NCBI GenBank assembly: GCA_963707465.1
Contig: CAVPQK010000023.1
Location: forward strand, 62,001-126,000
Source of the DNA: Bog-159 sp963707465
Lineage (GTDB): Bacteria > Acidobacteriota > Terriglobia > Bryobacterales > Bryobacteraceae
Length of the DNA stretch: 64,000 bases
Direction: 5' to 3'
A program made the position numbers and the translations under genes. The stretch's first letter is position 1, and every line of letters begins with the position of its first letter. Positions 25,609 to 33,419 of this stretch are shown here, one piece after another. The notes below the pieces were generated by a model, which did no database searches, had not been told where the DNA came from, and was given only the letters and a program-made list of their open reading frames with translations.

Positions 25609-27899
25609 AATTCTCTTATAACTGGATTCGCGAACTCGTCCCCGCGCTCGACACTCCCGCCCGCCAATTGGAGCGGCTCATCACCATGCGCACCGCCGAG
25701 TGCGAAGGTATCGAAGAGACCGGCACGCTCCTCGCCCAGGCCTCGGCCGCGCGCGTGGTAACCGTCGAACCCATCCCCGGCAGCCACAGCGTGAAGGCCA
25801 CTGTCGAAACCAGCCTCTATGGCGGCAAGGTGGTAGTCTGCGGGGCGCCCAACTGCCGCCCCGGCATGCTCACGGCCTACGTCCCCATCGGCAAGAAGTC
25901 GATCAACGGCGTCGAGAGCGATGGCATGCTGGCCTCCGGCGCGGAGCTCGGCCTCAACCGCGATGCGACCGGTATTATTGAACTCGCCGGCGAACTGGCC
26001 GGCTGCGCGCCCGATAGCATCATCGAGATCGACAACAAGTCCATCACCCACCGTCCAGACCTATGGGGCCATTACGGCATGGCGCGCGAGGTGGCCGCCA
26101 TTCTGCGCCAGGCGCTCCGCGATCCGGTGCAGCCGTCGCTGATTCCCACCGCGCCCGCGCCCATCCACGTCGCCATCGAAGACCTGAATCTCTGCCCGCG
26201 ATACAGCGCCCTGGTCTTCGACAACGTCACCGTGCAACCCTCGCCGCTTTGGCTGCAATACCGGCTCACCGCCATCGGGCTGAACCCCATCAACAACATC
26301 GTGGACATGACCAACTTCATCATGTCCGAGCTGGCGCAGCCGATGCACGCGTTCGATCACGATCTGCTGCACGGCGACACCATCTTTGTCCGCCGCGCGC
26401 ACGAAGGCGAATACTTCCGGGCCCTGAACGAACAGGAGCTCACGCTGCACACCTCGAACCTGGTCATCGCCGATGCGCAAGGCGCAGTGGCCCTCGCCGG
26501 CGTGATCGGAGGCATGGATAGCGCCATTGCCGCGGGCACCACGCGCATCGTGCTTGAAAGCGCCTGCTTCAATGCGTCCAGCGTACGCCGCACTTCGGCC
26601 GCACTGAAGCTGCGTACCGATGCTTCAATGCGCTTCGAGAAATCGCAGGACCCGGCCAACACCGTGCGCGGCCTGGCACGCGCCGTCGAGTTGCTGCAGG
26701 AGCTCTCGCCCGGCATCCGCCTGGTGGGCGGCCTCGCGGACCAGCGCAAGCCCATTCCGCCGCCGCCTCCCATCCTGCTGCCCATGGACTGGCTGGTACG
26801 CAAGCTGGGCAAAGACGTCGGCCCCGATCAGGTGCGCGATATCCTGGAGCGCCTGGCATTCGGCGTCTCCGAAGCCGCACCGGGCGTCTTCTCCGTCACC
26901 GTGCCTTCCTGGCGCGCGACGAAGGACGTTTCGATCAAGGACGATCTGGTGGAAGAAGTCGGCCGCATGATCGGTTACGATTCCATCGACCCGCGTCCGC
27001 CCTCCGTCCTGACCACCGTTCCGCCTTCGAATCCCGAGCGCGCCTTCCACGCCCGCGTGCGCGCCATCTTCGCCGACCAAGGCTTCACCGAAGTCTACAA
27101 CTATTCGTTCGTGGCGGAAGCTGATGCGGTCGCTTTCGGCATGCAGCCGGCCGATCACGTCACCGTGGCAAACCCGATCGCGCCCAACCAGTCGCTGCTG
27201 CGCATGTCGCTGTTGCCCGAACTGCGCGCCAACGTGCTCGAGAACAGCAAGCGCTTCGACGCCTTCCGGATCTTCGAAATCGGCCGCGAGATCCACAAGC
27301 AGCCGCAAGGCCTGCCACGCGAGATCCCGCACCTGGCCGCCGCGATTCATAGCAAGGATGGCGACGGCGCAGCGGGCTTGTTCGAATTGAAGCGCGCCGC
27401 TGAGTGCCTGATGCCCGGCGCCGAGACGCGCCCGTGCACCGCCCGGCCCTACGAGCATCCGGCTCGGGCGGCTGAAATCCACTGGAACGGCGCGGTCACC
27501 GGCCGCCTCTTCGAGCTGCATCCGTCGCTGAGCGAAGGCCGCGTCGCCATGCTGGATCTGGATTTGACGGTCGTGCAGGCCGCCGCGCCAAACGAGAAGC
27601 GCTACGCGCCCATCCGCCGCTACCCTTCGAGCGCCTTCGATCTTTCCGTGGTAGCCGCGGAGCGCGAGCCGGCCGGCGATCTGCGCGCCAGGCTGGCGGC
27701 GCTCGCGGGGCCGCTGCTCGAATCCATCGTTTATCAACGCCAGTATGCCGGTCCGCCGCTCGACGCAGGGACCCGGAGCGTCTCGTTCCGGCTGACCGTC
27801 GGATCGCCGGAGCGCACGCTGTCGTCGGAAGAAGTGGCCGAGGTGCGCGGCCGACTGATCGACGGCATGCGCGCGCAGGGCTACGATCTGCGGCTGTGA
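25605..27899 (+). CDS. pheT: phenylalanyl-tRNA synthetase beta subunit
   Basis: 764 residues, near the usual ~790. It holds the tRNA-binding (EMAP-like) domain at ~40-150 (VVVCGAPNCRPGMLTAYVP), the B3/B4 editing domain (~210-385, WLQYRLTAIGLNPINNIVDMTNF), the B5 domain (ILLPMDWLVRKLGKDVGPDQVRDIL), a catalytic-like core, and the FDX-ACB anticodon-binding domain at the C-terminus (YAPIRRYPSSAFDLSVVA). Start and stop both overlap neighbours by four bases (ATGA and GTGA), so expression is tightly tied to the operon. Confidence 0.97.
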   Translation: MKFSYNWIRELVPALDTPARQLERLITMRTAECEGIEETGTLLAQASAARVVTVEPIPGSHSVKATVETSLYGGKVVVCGAPNCRPGMLTAYVPIGKKSINGVESDGMLASGAELGLNRDATGIIELAGELAGCAPDSIIEIDNKSITHRPDLWGHYGMAREVAAILRQALRDPVQPSLIPTAPAPIHVAIEDLNLCPRYSALVFDNVTVQPSPLWLQYRLTAIGLNPINNIVDMTNFIMSELAQPMHAFDHDLLHGDTIFVRRAHEGEYFRALNEQELTLHTSNLVIADAQGAVALAGVIGGMDSAIAAGTTRIVLESACFNASSVRRTSAALKLRTDASMRFEKSQDPANTVRGLARAVELLQELSPGIRLVGGLADQRKPIPPPPPILLPMDWLVRKLGKDVGPDQVRDILERLAFGVSEAAPGVFSVTVPSWRATKDVSIKDDLVEEVGRMIGYDSIDPRPPSVLTTVPPSNPERAFHARVRAIFADQGFTEVYNYSFVAEADAVAFGMQPADHVTVANPIAPNQSLLRMSLLPELRANVLENSKRFDAFRIFEIGREIHKQPQGLPREIPHLAAAIHSKDGDGAAGLFELKRAAECLMPGAETRPCTARPYEHPARAAEIHWNGAVTGRLFELHPSLSEGRVAMLDLDLTVVQAAAPNEKRYAPIRRYPSSAFDLSVVAAEREPAGDLRARLAALAGPLLESIVYQRQYAGPPLDAGTRSVSFRLTVGSPERTLSSEEVAEVRGRLIDGMRAQGYDLRL

Positions 27900-28354
27900 G
27901 CACCCGCCGCGCGCAGCGCGGAGGATGGACCAGCGAGCGCCGCCGCCAAGCGTGCCGCCGGTGCGGTGGCGCGGTGCCCAAAGGCCGCCGGACCTTCTGC
28001 TCGGCCGCGTGCGTGCACGAATGGAAACTGCGCACCGATCCCGGCTACCTGCGCGCCCAAGTCTTCCTGCGCGACCGCGGCGTCTGCGCGCAATGCGGCC
28101 TGGACACCGAAGCCATGCGCAAGGATAAGCGCAAGCTGGACTACGTCGCCCGCCGCCAATTCGAGAAGGACTGGGGCCACCGCCGGCATCTGTGGGATGC
28201 CGACCACATGGTGCCCGTGGCCGAAGGCGGCGGCGAATGCGACCTCGCCAACATGCGCACGCTGTGCCTGAAGTGCCACCGGGCCGCCACCCTCGCGCTG
28301 GTGAAACGCCTGCAATCGATTCGTCCCGGAACAAAGTCCGTTATACTTTCGTAG
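27896..28354 (+). CDS. HNH endonuclease with zinc-binding cysteine pairs
   Basis: A 152-residue predicted nuclease. The HNH core reads LWDADHMVPVAEGG, ECDLANMRTLCLKCHRAAT, with His104, Asn119 and His128 as the expected catalytic or metal residues. Extra zinc knuckles: Cys20, Cys23, Cys35, Cys39 (CRRCG, FCSAAC) and Cys64/Cys67 with Cys124/Cys127. The GTG start at 27896 overlaps the pheT stop as GTGA. Similar HNH proteins are widespread as host genes of unclear function as well as in defence, so no defence role is claimed. Confidence 0.85.
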   Translation: MSTRRAQRGGWTSERRRQACRRCGGAVPKGRRTFCSAACVHEWKLRTDPGYLRAQVFLRDRGVCAQCGLDTEAMRKDKRKLDYVARRQFEKDWGHRRHLWDADHMVPVAEGGGECDLANMRTLCLKCHRAATLALVKRLQSIRPGTKSVILS

Positions 28355-28374
28355 TTAGGGCTATGAGGTGCTCC

Positions 28375-29313
28375 ATGCGAACGCATATTCTCGCTTTGTC
28401 CCTGGCCGCGGGCCTGCTCGGATTCGCCGGTTGCGATATCGACGACCTGGATATCGGCGGCTCGGAACGCTATACCCAGGACTTCCACTACAGCTACCCG
28501 CTCCAGGCTGGCGGACGGCTTTCGGTGGACAATTCGAACGGCTCGATCGAGATTTCCGGGTGGGACCAGGACACCATCGACATCAGCGGCACAAAATACG
28601 CGCGCACGCCGGAGTTGCGCGACGCGCTGAAGATTGAGATCGACCACGCCGCCGACTCCGTGCAAATCCGTACCGTACGGCCTTCGGACCGGCGCGGCAG
28701 CATGGGCGCCAAATACATCATCAAGGTTCCCCGGCGCACCCAACTGGAACGTATCGCCAGCTCCAACGGCTCCATTCACACACTGGATGTGGAAGGGCCG
28801 GCACACCTGAAGACCTCCAACGGAGGCGTGCGCGCGGAGAATCTGCGCGGCAGCCTGGACGTGCAAACCTCCAACGGCTCGATCGAGGTGCAGAACCTGG
28901 AAGGCAGCGCCACGCTGCACACCTCCAACGGACGCGTACACGCCGAGGATGTGCGTGGCTCGCTCGAAGCCGACACATCGAACGGCGGCATCCATGTGCG
29001 CCTGCTGAAACCCGACGCCGGTAGGCCGGTGAAGCTGGAGACGTCCAATGGCCCGATCGAACTGACCCTGGACGCCATGAACCAGAACGAGATTCACGCC
29101 TCCACTTCCAACGGCGGCATCACCGTTCACCTGCCCGGCGGCATCGGGGCGAACCTGGCCGCGCATGCCAGCAACTCGACTATCTCGACCGAATTCGAGG
29201 TCGCTACCCAGGGCACGCTGGACAAGCATCACCTGGAGGGCAAGATCGGCGCGGGCGGCCCGGCGATCGAACTGAGCACGTCGAATGGCAGCATCAGGCT
29301 GATGAAGCTGTAG
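28375..29313 (+). CDS. DUF4097-type beta-solenoid lipoprotein
   Basis: 312 residues. A lipoprotein-like signal ends at GFAGC (Cys20), although the -3 residue is Phe where Leu/Val is usual. From residue ~45 the protein is built of repeats with the motif SNGSI / TSNGGI / TSNGPI (at least ten), each about 20 residues, which is the pattern of DUF4097 putative adhesin solenoids. The repeat core suggests a right-handed beta-helix held outside the membrane. GAGGTG five bases before the ATG at 28375 decides the start over an ATG 12 bases upstream and over longer in-frame readings. Confidence 0.85.
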   Translation: MRTHILALSLAAGLLGFAGCDIDDLDIGGSERYTQDFHYSYPLQAGGRLSVDNSNGSIEISGWDQDTIDISGTKYARTPELRDALKIEIDHAADSVQIRTVRPSDRRGSMGAKYIIKVPRRTQLERIASSNGSIHTLDVEGPAHLKTSNGGVRAENLRGSLDVQTSNGSIEVQNLEGSATLHTSNGRVHAEDVRGSLEADTSNGGIHVRLLKPDAGRPVKLETSNGPIELTLDAMNQNEIHASTSNGGITVHLPGGIGANLAAHASNSTISTEFEVATQGTLDKHHLEGKIGAGGPAIELSTSNGSIRLMKL

Positions 29314-29406
29314 GTCGATATACATCGGCCATCTGGTTGCTGTAACGATCTCCGCAGGGCGTGCGTCGCTCGAAAGTAGGACGAAAGACGTTCGCCGCCA
29401 GTATCA

Positions 29407-30429
29407 ATGCGGAACTCTAAGCTCGCGACGGCCACTATCTTGTTTTTGCTGCTGCTATCCGGCGTGAGGGGCGCCCACGCGGCAGTGGCCCTCTTTGTCG
29501 AAGAGCCGTTCGGGGCGTTTGGACACGTGACTCCGACCGGCCATGCGGCGGTTTATCTATCCCGCGTGTGTGTCGAGTCTCCTGTCGCCTTGCGGGCTTG
29601 CGCGCCCGGTGAAACGGGGGTGGTGATAAGCCGGTATCATCGCGTGGGAGGCTATGATTGGGTTGCTATTCCGCTGATTCCGTACTTATACGCCGTGGAA
29701 CAGCCCGACCAGGTTCCGGGATATGTCAATGCAGAGATGGTAGCCAATCTCCGGGACAACTACCGCCGCGCCCACCTGGAGCAGATTGCACCCGATACCG
29801 CGGACGGTAAGACGCCGGGTGGCGATTGGACCCAACTTATCGGGGCAGCATACGACCGGAAGATTTATAGCTTCGAGATCGAGACGACCGACGCGCAGGA
29901 GGGCCGGCTCATCGAGAAACTGAACTCGGAAAAGAATACGATTCACTTCAATCTGTTCCTTTATAACTGCGCGGATTTCTCGCGTGGCATCATTAACACT
30001 TATTATCCTCACGCCACGCATCGCAGTCTGTTTGCCGACCAGGGCATCACTACGCCGAAGCAGCTCGCTAAGTCGTTGGTCAGTTACAGTAAGCGCCATC
30101 CCGATCTTCAGTTTTCGTGCTTCGTCATTACCCAGGTGCCCGGTACGATACCGCGCAGCGGGCCTATACGAGACGTGTTCGAGGCTTTCCTGAAGTCGAA
30201 GAAGTACGTGTTGCCCGTGGCGGCCCTGCACCCGCTGGTGGCCAGCGGTATGGCCGTGGCCTATCTGGCTATGGCCTGTTGCGACCGGAACCGCAACATC
30301 GTGAACCACCTGGACAGCGAGGCCGAGCCTGCGCTGATTCTGGCGAATTTGGAATCGAATCGAGCTGCTGTTGCCGCCGATCACGTCCAAGCGACAGAGG
30401 ACTCAGCAGTGCCGTCTGCTATGCGGTAG
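29407..30429 (+). CDS. secreted protein, possible permuted papain-like (NlpC/P60-like) fold
   Basis: 340 residues with a signal peptide (TILFLLLLSGVRGAHA). No domain is recognised with certainty. GHVTPTGHAAVYLSRVC (His40/His46) comes first and FNLFLYNCADFSRGIINTYYP (Cys188) comes second. A 'GHA.vYL' strand followed by 'NCadfs' is the order seen in circularly permuted NlpC/P60 and LRAT-like proteins (His before Cys), so a thiol hydrolase or acyltransferase is possible. A hydrophobic stretch (LPVAALHPLVASGMAVAYLAMACC) near residues 260-285 may be a membrane helix. The upstream ribosome binding site is weak. It is convergent with the PIN-like gene. Confidence 0.5.
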   Translation: MRNSKLATATILFLLLLSGVRGAHAAVALFVEEPFGAFGHVTPTGHAAVYLSRVCVESPVALRACAPGETGVVISRYHRVGGYDWVAIPLIPYLYAVEQPDQVPGYVNAEMVANLRDNYRRAHLEQIAPDTADGKTPGGDWTQLIGAAYDRKIYSFEIETTDAQEGRLIEKLNSEKNTIHFNLFLYNCADFSRGIINTYYPHATHRSLFADQGITTPKQLAKSLVSYSKRHPDLQFSCFVITQVPGTIPRSGPIRDVFEAFLKSKKYVLPVAALHPLVASGMAVAYLAMACCDRNRNIVNHLDSEAEPALILANLESNRAAVAADHVQATEDSAVPSAMR

Positions 30430-30451
30430 ACGATACCACTTAGCTGCAGAA

Positions 30452-30844
30452 TTAACGCGCCCTCCACACCTCGAATGACTCCACGTTACTGTGTCGTAGG
30501 CAGTAGACAATGCCGCTGGGCTGCAGGCGCACGACCTTCGCCATGCGGAGCGCGTACGTCCGAAAGCCGCGATGCCGCAGGAACCGCGTAGCGTAAGAGG
30601 CCAGTTGCTCGGCCGGAGCCGCGATGACCACGAGGCAGTAAGCAGGGTGACAAAGGCTTCGCTGGTAGAACGCGGCATCGCGGGTGAAAAATGTGACTTG
30701 CCGCCGGCTGCGCAACTCCGTCAAGATCTCTGCGTCCGTCATTCCCGCACGGCCCCAATCCAGCCCTACCTTGCGAACGGGCAGACGCCGCGCTTCGAGG
30801 AACTCCCGCTGGCTGCGCAGCGAATTCTCGTCGAGCAGAATCAA
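30452..30844 (-). CDS. DUF5615 PIN-like protein, putative toxin
   Basis: 130 residues of the DUF5615 family, a PIN-like fold related to VapC ribonucleases. The acidic residues expected for metal binding are Asp5 (ILLDENSL), Asp37 (MTDAEIL) and Asp56 (FTRDAAFY). It overlaps the preceding DUF433 gene by four bases. DUF433-DUF5615 pairs are proposed toxin-antitoxin modules, with the PIN-like member as toxin; that role is family knowledge, not shown here. Confidence 0.8.
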   Translation of the reverse strand: MILLDENSLRSQREFLEARRLPVRKVGLDWGRAGMTDAEILTELRSRRQVTFFTRDAAFYQRSLCHPAYCLVVIAAPAEQLASYATRFLRHRGFRTYALRMAKVVRLQPSGIVYCLRHSNVESFEVWRAR

Positions 30845-31140
30845 CCTGCTCTCCGGCGGCCGGGCCCGGAGTACTCAGCGGCATGCTCCAGGAAGCTCTC
30901 CCGCGCCAGCCTTACAGCCTCGGTGATGGCCTCTGGGGGGACTCTTCCCTCCCATTCCTCTACAATGGTGTCCCACGGTAAACCGCGCTCCACCTGCTCC
31001 AGAACGTCCGAAACGAAGATCCTTGTTCCCCGAAAAGTGAGTTTGCCGTGACACACGCGCGGGTCGGCGACGATATAGCGGCCGATTTGCCGGATCGTTG
31101 GGGGCACTGCGTCGTCCTTCGCGGGCTTCCTGGCTGACAT
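30841..31140 (-). CDS. DUF433 domain protein, putative antitoxin
   Basis: 99 residues. The DUF433 core reads IGRYIVADPRVCHGKLTFRG, then TRIFVSDVLEQVERGLPWDTIVEEW, a winged-helix-like domain related to Vap15 antitoxins. The start is put at ATG 31140 (MSARKPAKD), which gives a normal family length. The frame stays open for another 69 codons upstream, and those residues (RFAEEFDSDGQLGETIYEV) do not look like the family, so a longer form is possible but not preferred. Confidence 0.8.
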   Translation of the reverse strand: MSARKPAKDDAVPPTIRQIGRYIVADPRVCHGKLTFRGTRIFVSDVLEQVERGLPWDTIVEEWEGRVPPEAITEAVRLARESFLEHAAEYSGPGRRRAG

Positions 31141-31316
31141 GGGATGTTGGACCTCATAGATAGTTTCGCCCAGTTGGCCGTCGGAATCAAATTCCTCGGC
31201 GAAGCGCGAAGCGTCTACCTGCTGACGCTCAAGCCGGCATGCTTGCGGACCTGCTAGTATGGAGGCGGGCTGCGCCTCGAATCGACTGCGCATGATCGCA
31301 AAGGGGATGATCGCAA

Positions 31317-31601
31317 GTGCCGAGCACTGCCAATAATCCTTTGGCACATCGTTCGATCGGCGGGTTAAGCGCGAAACTGCTGGCGCGCACGCGGCATAAA
31401 GGTTCGGTGTGGCTAGCCTGGTGCCCCCCTCTTGACGTCATGACCCAAGCGGAAACTGAGCAGCGGGCCGTGGAATCCTTGCGGGAGGCGGTCGAGCTTT
31501 GGTTTGAATCCTGCATTTCCCGCCGCGTGCTTGATGAGGCTTTGGTTGAGGCTGGTTGCAATCGATTGCGGTCCGGGGATGTGGTCCCTGGGAGCGATTG
31601 A
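31317..31601 (+). CDS. HicB-like antitoxin, orphan
   Basis: 94 residues resembling HicB family antitoxins: a degenerate RNase H-like strand set, VWLAWCPPLDVMTQAETEQRAVESLREAVELWFESC, then a short C-terminal helix. The GTG start at 31317 has an AAGGGGAT stretch ~10 bases upstream. HicB normally follows or precedes a ~60-residue HicA toxin; neither flank (31141-31316, 31602-31778) encodes a HicA-like dsRBD fold, so it is an orphan. Confidence 0.6.
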   Translation: MPSTANNPLAHRSIGGLSAKLLARTRHKGSVWLAWCPPLDVMTQAETEQRAVESLREAVELWFESCISRRVLDEALVEAGCNRLRSGDVVPGSD

Positions 31602-31778
31602 GGCAAGCCCGCCGCGCGATGTGGAGATTGTGATTCGCAGCAAGCCGCGGTCCGGGCGGGCGTTTGCGGACCTTTGTCACCGCGGCCTGACAGGCTTCAT
31701 CGGAGGCGTTGCTACGAGCCACGGGGGGGGCCGGACACCCGCTCGGCGTTCGAACACCCTGCCTCACCGCCGACCAGC

Positions 31779-32189
31779 TCAGATGACGCTGACGCCCGCG
31801 GCCTCGGCGGCAGCTCTGAGCGCCCGGTCGGCGGTAGCCAAGGGAAGTTCAAGCCGCATTGCAAGCTCGAGGTAGGCGGCGTCATATGTTGTGAGCCCAC
31901 GCGCCTGCGCAATCGCCGGCAATCCCAGCACATCTATCGGCGTTTGGGGACCGGCGTCAATCGGCAGGGCTTTGAGCCGGGTCACGAAGCCGGAAAGTTG
32001 CTCGGACGTAATCCGCTTCCTTCGATGCGCCATGACGAGGCCGTTGCCGACCTCGTAAAACCACAGCGGGGGAACCACGGCGCGCTTGTCCGCCAGCCCG
32101 CGCAGAACGGCTAGACCGCACTCGCGGCCAACCTCGTCCTCCAGGAACCATTGGAGGGTCAAGGAAGCGTCGATAGCCAGATCGCTCAC
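31779..32189 (-). CDS. vapC: VapC-type PIN domain ribonuclease toxin
   Basis: 136 residues. The PIN domain has four expected acidic residues: Asp7 (LAIDASLT), Glu46 (FYEVGNGL), Asp103 (TTYDAAYLEL) and Asp121 (TADRAL). VapC toxins cleave tRNA or other RNA. The ATG overlaps the antitoxin's TGA by four bases, the standard vapBC arrangement. It appears complete and active. Confidence 0.9.
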   Translation of the reverse strand: MSDLAIDASLTLQWFLEDEVGRECGLAVLRGLADKRAVVPPLWFYEVGNGLVMAHRRKRITSEQLSGFVTRLKALPIDAGPQTPIDVLGLPAIAQARGLTTYDAAYLELAMRLELPLATADRALRAAAEAAGVSVI

Positions 32190-32437
32190 AGATGGTGGCC
32201 TTCGTGGATCAGGTCTTTCACGGAGATGCCGGCGAGAGTAGTGCGATTGTTCTCTACGAATCTGAGCATTTCGGACACCGCTTCTTGCTGGTCGGCGCCG
32301 CCGCCATTGGCACGTGGGTTTACTTTGCGAAGAGCCCGGAGCGCGCTAGCGACGACGTCTTCAGGCGTCCTATAGATACCCAATCGCAGTTGGTCGTCCA
32401 CGATTTGCTCCTGCTCAGGGGTCAAGGTGATGGTCAT
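32186..32437 (-). CDS. VapB/ParD-type antitoxin
   Basis: 83 residues, directly upstream of vapC. The N-terminal ribbon-helix-helix TITLTPEQEQIVDDQLRLG, then YRTPEDVVASALRAL, is DNA-binding; the C-terminal part (MLRFVENNRTTLAGISVKDLIHEG) is the expected toxin-wrapping tail. The ATG at 32437 is preceded by GAGGAAG; longer in-frame starts lack this. Confidence 0.85.
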   Translation of the reverse strand: MTITLTPEQEQIVDDQLRLGIYRTPEDVVASALRALRKVNPRANGGGADQQEAVSEMLRFVENNRTTLAGISVKDLIHEGHHL

Positions 32438-32584
32438 GCAGTTTCTTCCTCGCTCAGTCATTATCATACCGGCTCTTGAGGCGTGATCGGCGAGGCCATC
32501 CTGGGGGGTCGGCCAAACAATGGGCGGCAAGGCGTCTCCCCACTGGCGTTCGAACGGTGCCCGCAAATGGCCGCGTCCCACATT

Positions 32585-32593
32585 TGATACAAT
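32585..32593 (+). promoter_or_regulatory. extended -10 element for the relE-like operon
   Basis: TGATACAAT at 32585-32593 is a perfect extended -10 form (TGnTACAAT), five bases before the GTG at 32599. With transcription starting about seven bases after the element, the message would begin at the start codon and be leaderless. No -35 and no ribosome binding site are visible. Confidence 0.4.
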
Positions 32594-32598
32594 CAGTT

Positions 32599-32925
32599 GT
32601 GCGGCCGATTATCTTCCATCCCAAGGCTAGGGATGCCGTGCGCCAGTTTCCGAAAGAGGCGCGCGTGCGTCTGGGGAAGGATCTCTTCCGGCTGCAGCTT
32701 GGCGAGCAGATCGCGATGCCGGTCTCCCGGCCAATGCCTGTAGTAAGTGCGGGCGTGTCGGAGTTGCGCGTGAAGAGCGCGGACGGATCCTTTCGCGTGT
32801 TCTACTACCTGGCATCGCCAAGGGGGATCCTCGTCTTTCACGCTTTTGTCAAAAAGGCCCAACGGACGCCTCCCCTCGAAATCGAGCTGGCACGAAAGCG
32901 CTTTAAGGAGCTTCTGGATGCATAG
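32599..32925 (+). CDS. RelE/HigB-like toxin (Gp49-like)
   Basis: 108 residues of the phage Gp49-like / HigB group of the RelE superfamily, ribosome-dependent mRNA interferases. The fold is seen in RPIIFHPKARDAVRQFPKEARVRLGKDLF, then SELRVKSADGSFRVFYYL, then ILVFHAFVKKAQRTPPLEIELARKRF. The start is GTG at 32599, where the fold begins and a -10 element sits just upstream. The HTH antitoxin gene starts inside the last codons (overlap 32918-32925), toxin first, as in higBA. Confidence 0.85.
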   Translation: MRPIIFHPKARDAVRQFPKEARVRLGKDLFRLQLGEQIAMPVSRPMPVVSAGVSELRVKSADGSFRVFYYLASPRGILVFHAFVKKAQRTPPLEIELARKRFKELLDA

Positions 32926-33226
32926 ACTGAAACCGATCGTTTGCAATACACCCGAAGAATTGGCCGCCGCCATGGGACTCCCCGCGGCAGAGGCGAGAGA
33001 GTGGCAGGTCCAGCATGCGCTTCTTAAGCGCCTGAAGGAGATTGTCCGGAGACAGGGGATCACTCACGCCGAGGTTGCCAAGCGGGCAGGTACTTCGCGA
33101 ACCAGGGTTACCGCGATTCTCAATGGCGATCTCGACCACGTATCCAGCGATTTGCTGGTTCGCATCCTGGCGGGGTTGGGATATCGGGTGAGGGTTTCGG
33201 TGGTCAAGTCGGATACGGCCGCGTAG
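32918..33226 (+). CDS. HTH antitoxin (XRE/HTH_37-like), HigA-type
   Basis: 102 residues. The helix-turn-helix reads LKRLKEIVRRQGITHAEVAKRAG, then TSRTRVTAILNGDLDHVSSDLLVRILAGLGYRV, the pattern of antitoxins paired with Gp49-like toxins. It overlaps the toxin gene by eight bases; ATG is at 32918. Both genes of the pair look intact. 33227-33419 downstream holds no gene. Confidence 0.85.
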   Translation: MHRLKPIVCNTPEELAAAMGLPAAEAREWQVQHALLKRLKEIVRRQGITHAEVAKRAGTSRTRVTAILNGDLDHVSSDLLVRILAGLGYRVRVSVVKSDTAA

Positions 33227-33419
33227 CAGCGATCCGGCTTTCGGTTCTTCGGGATGGTAGTTGGCTATTTTGTAGCCCACTACCCGCGCCTGAGGTGAGG
33301 AGACTGCCAGTGCCCTATGTCCGAAACAGTGCCGTAGGTCCGGAAGGTATCAGCCCCGATGTTTTCCCGTCACGTTGTCGAGGATTGCCCCGAGCGAACC
33401 TGGCAGCGTTGGCCCGCTG

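Noticed and set aside
31602..31778. HicA toxin partner for the HicB-like gene
   Set aside because: Neither strand of the flanks gives a ~60-residue frame with a HicA-like His-containing fold.
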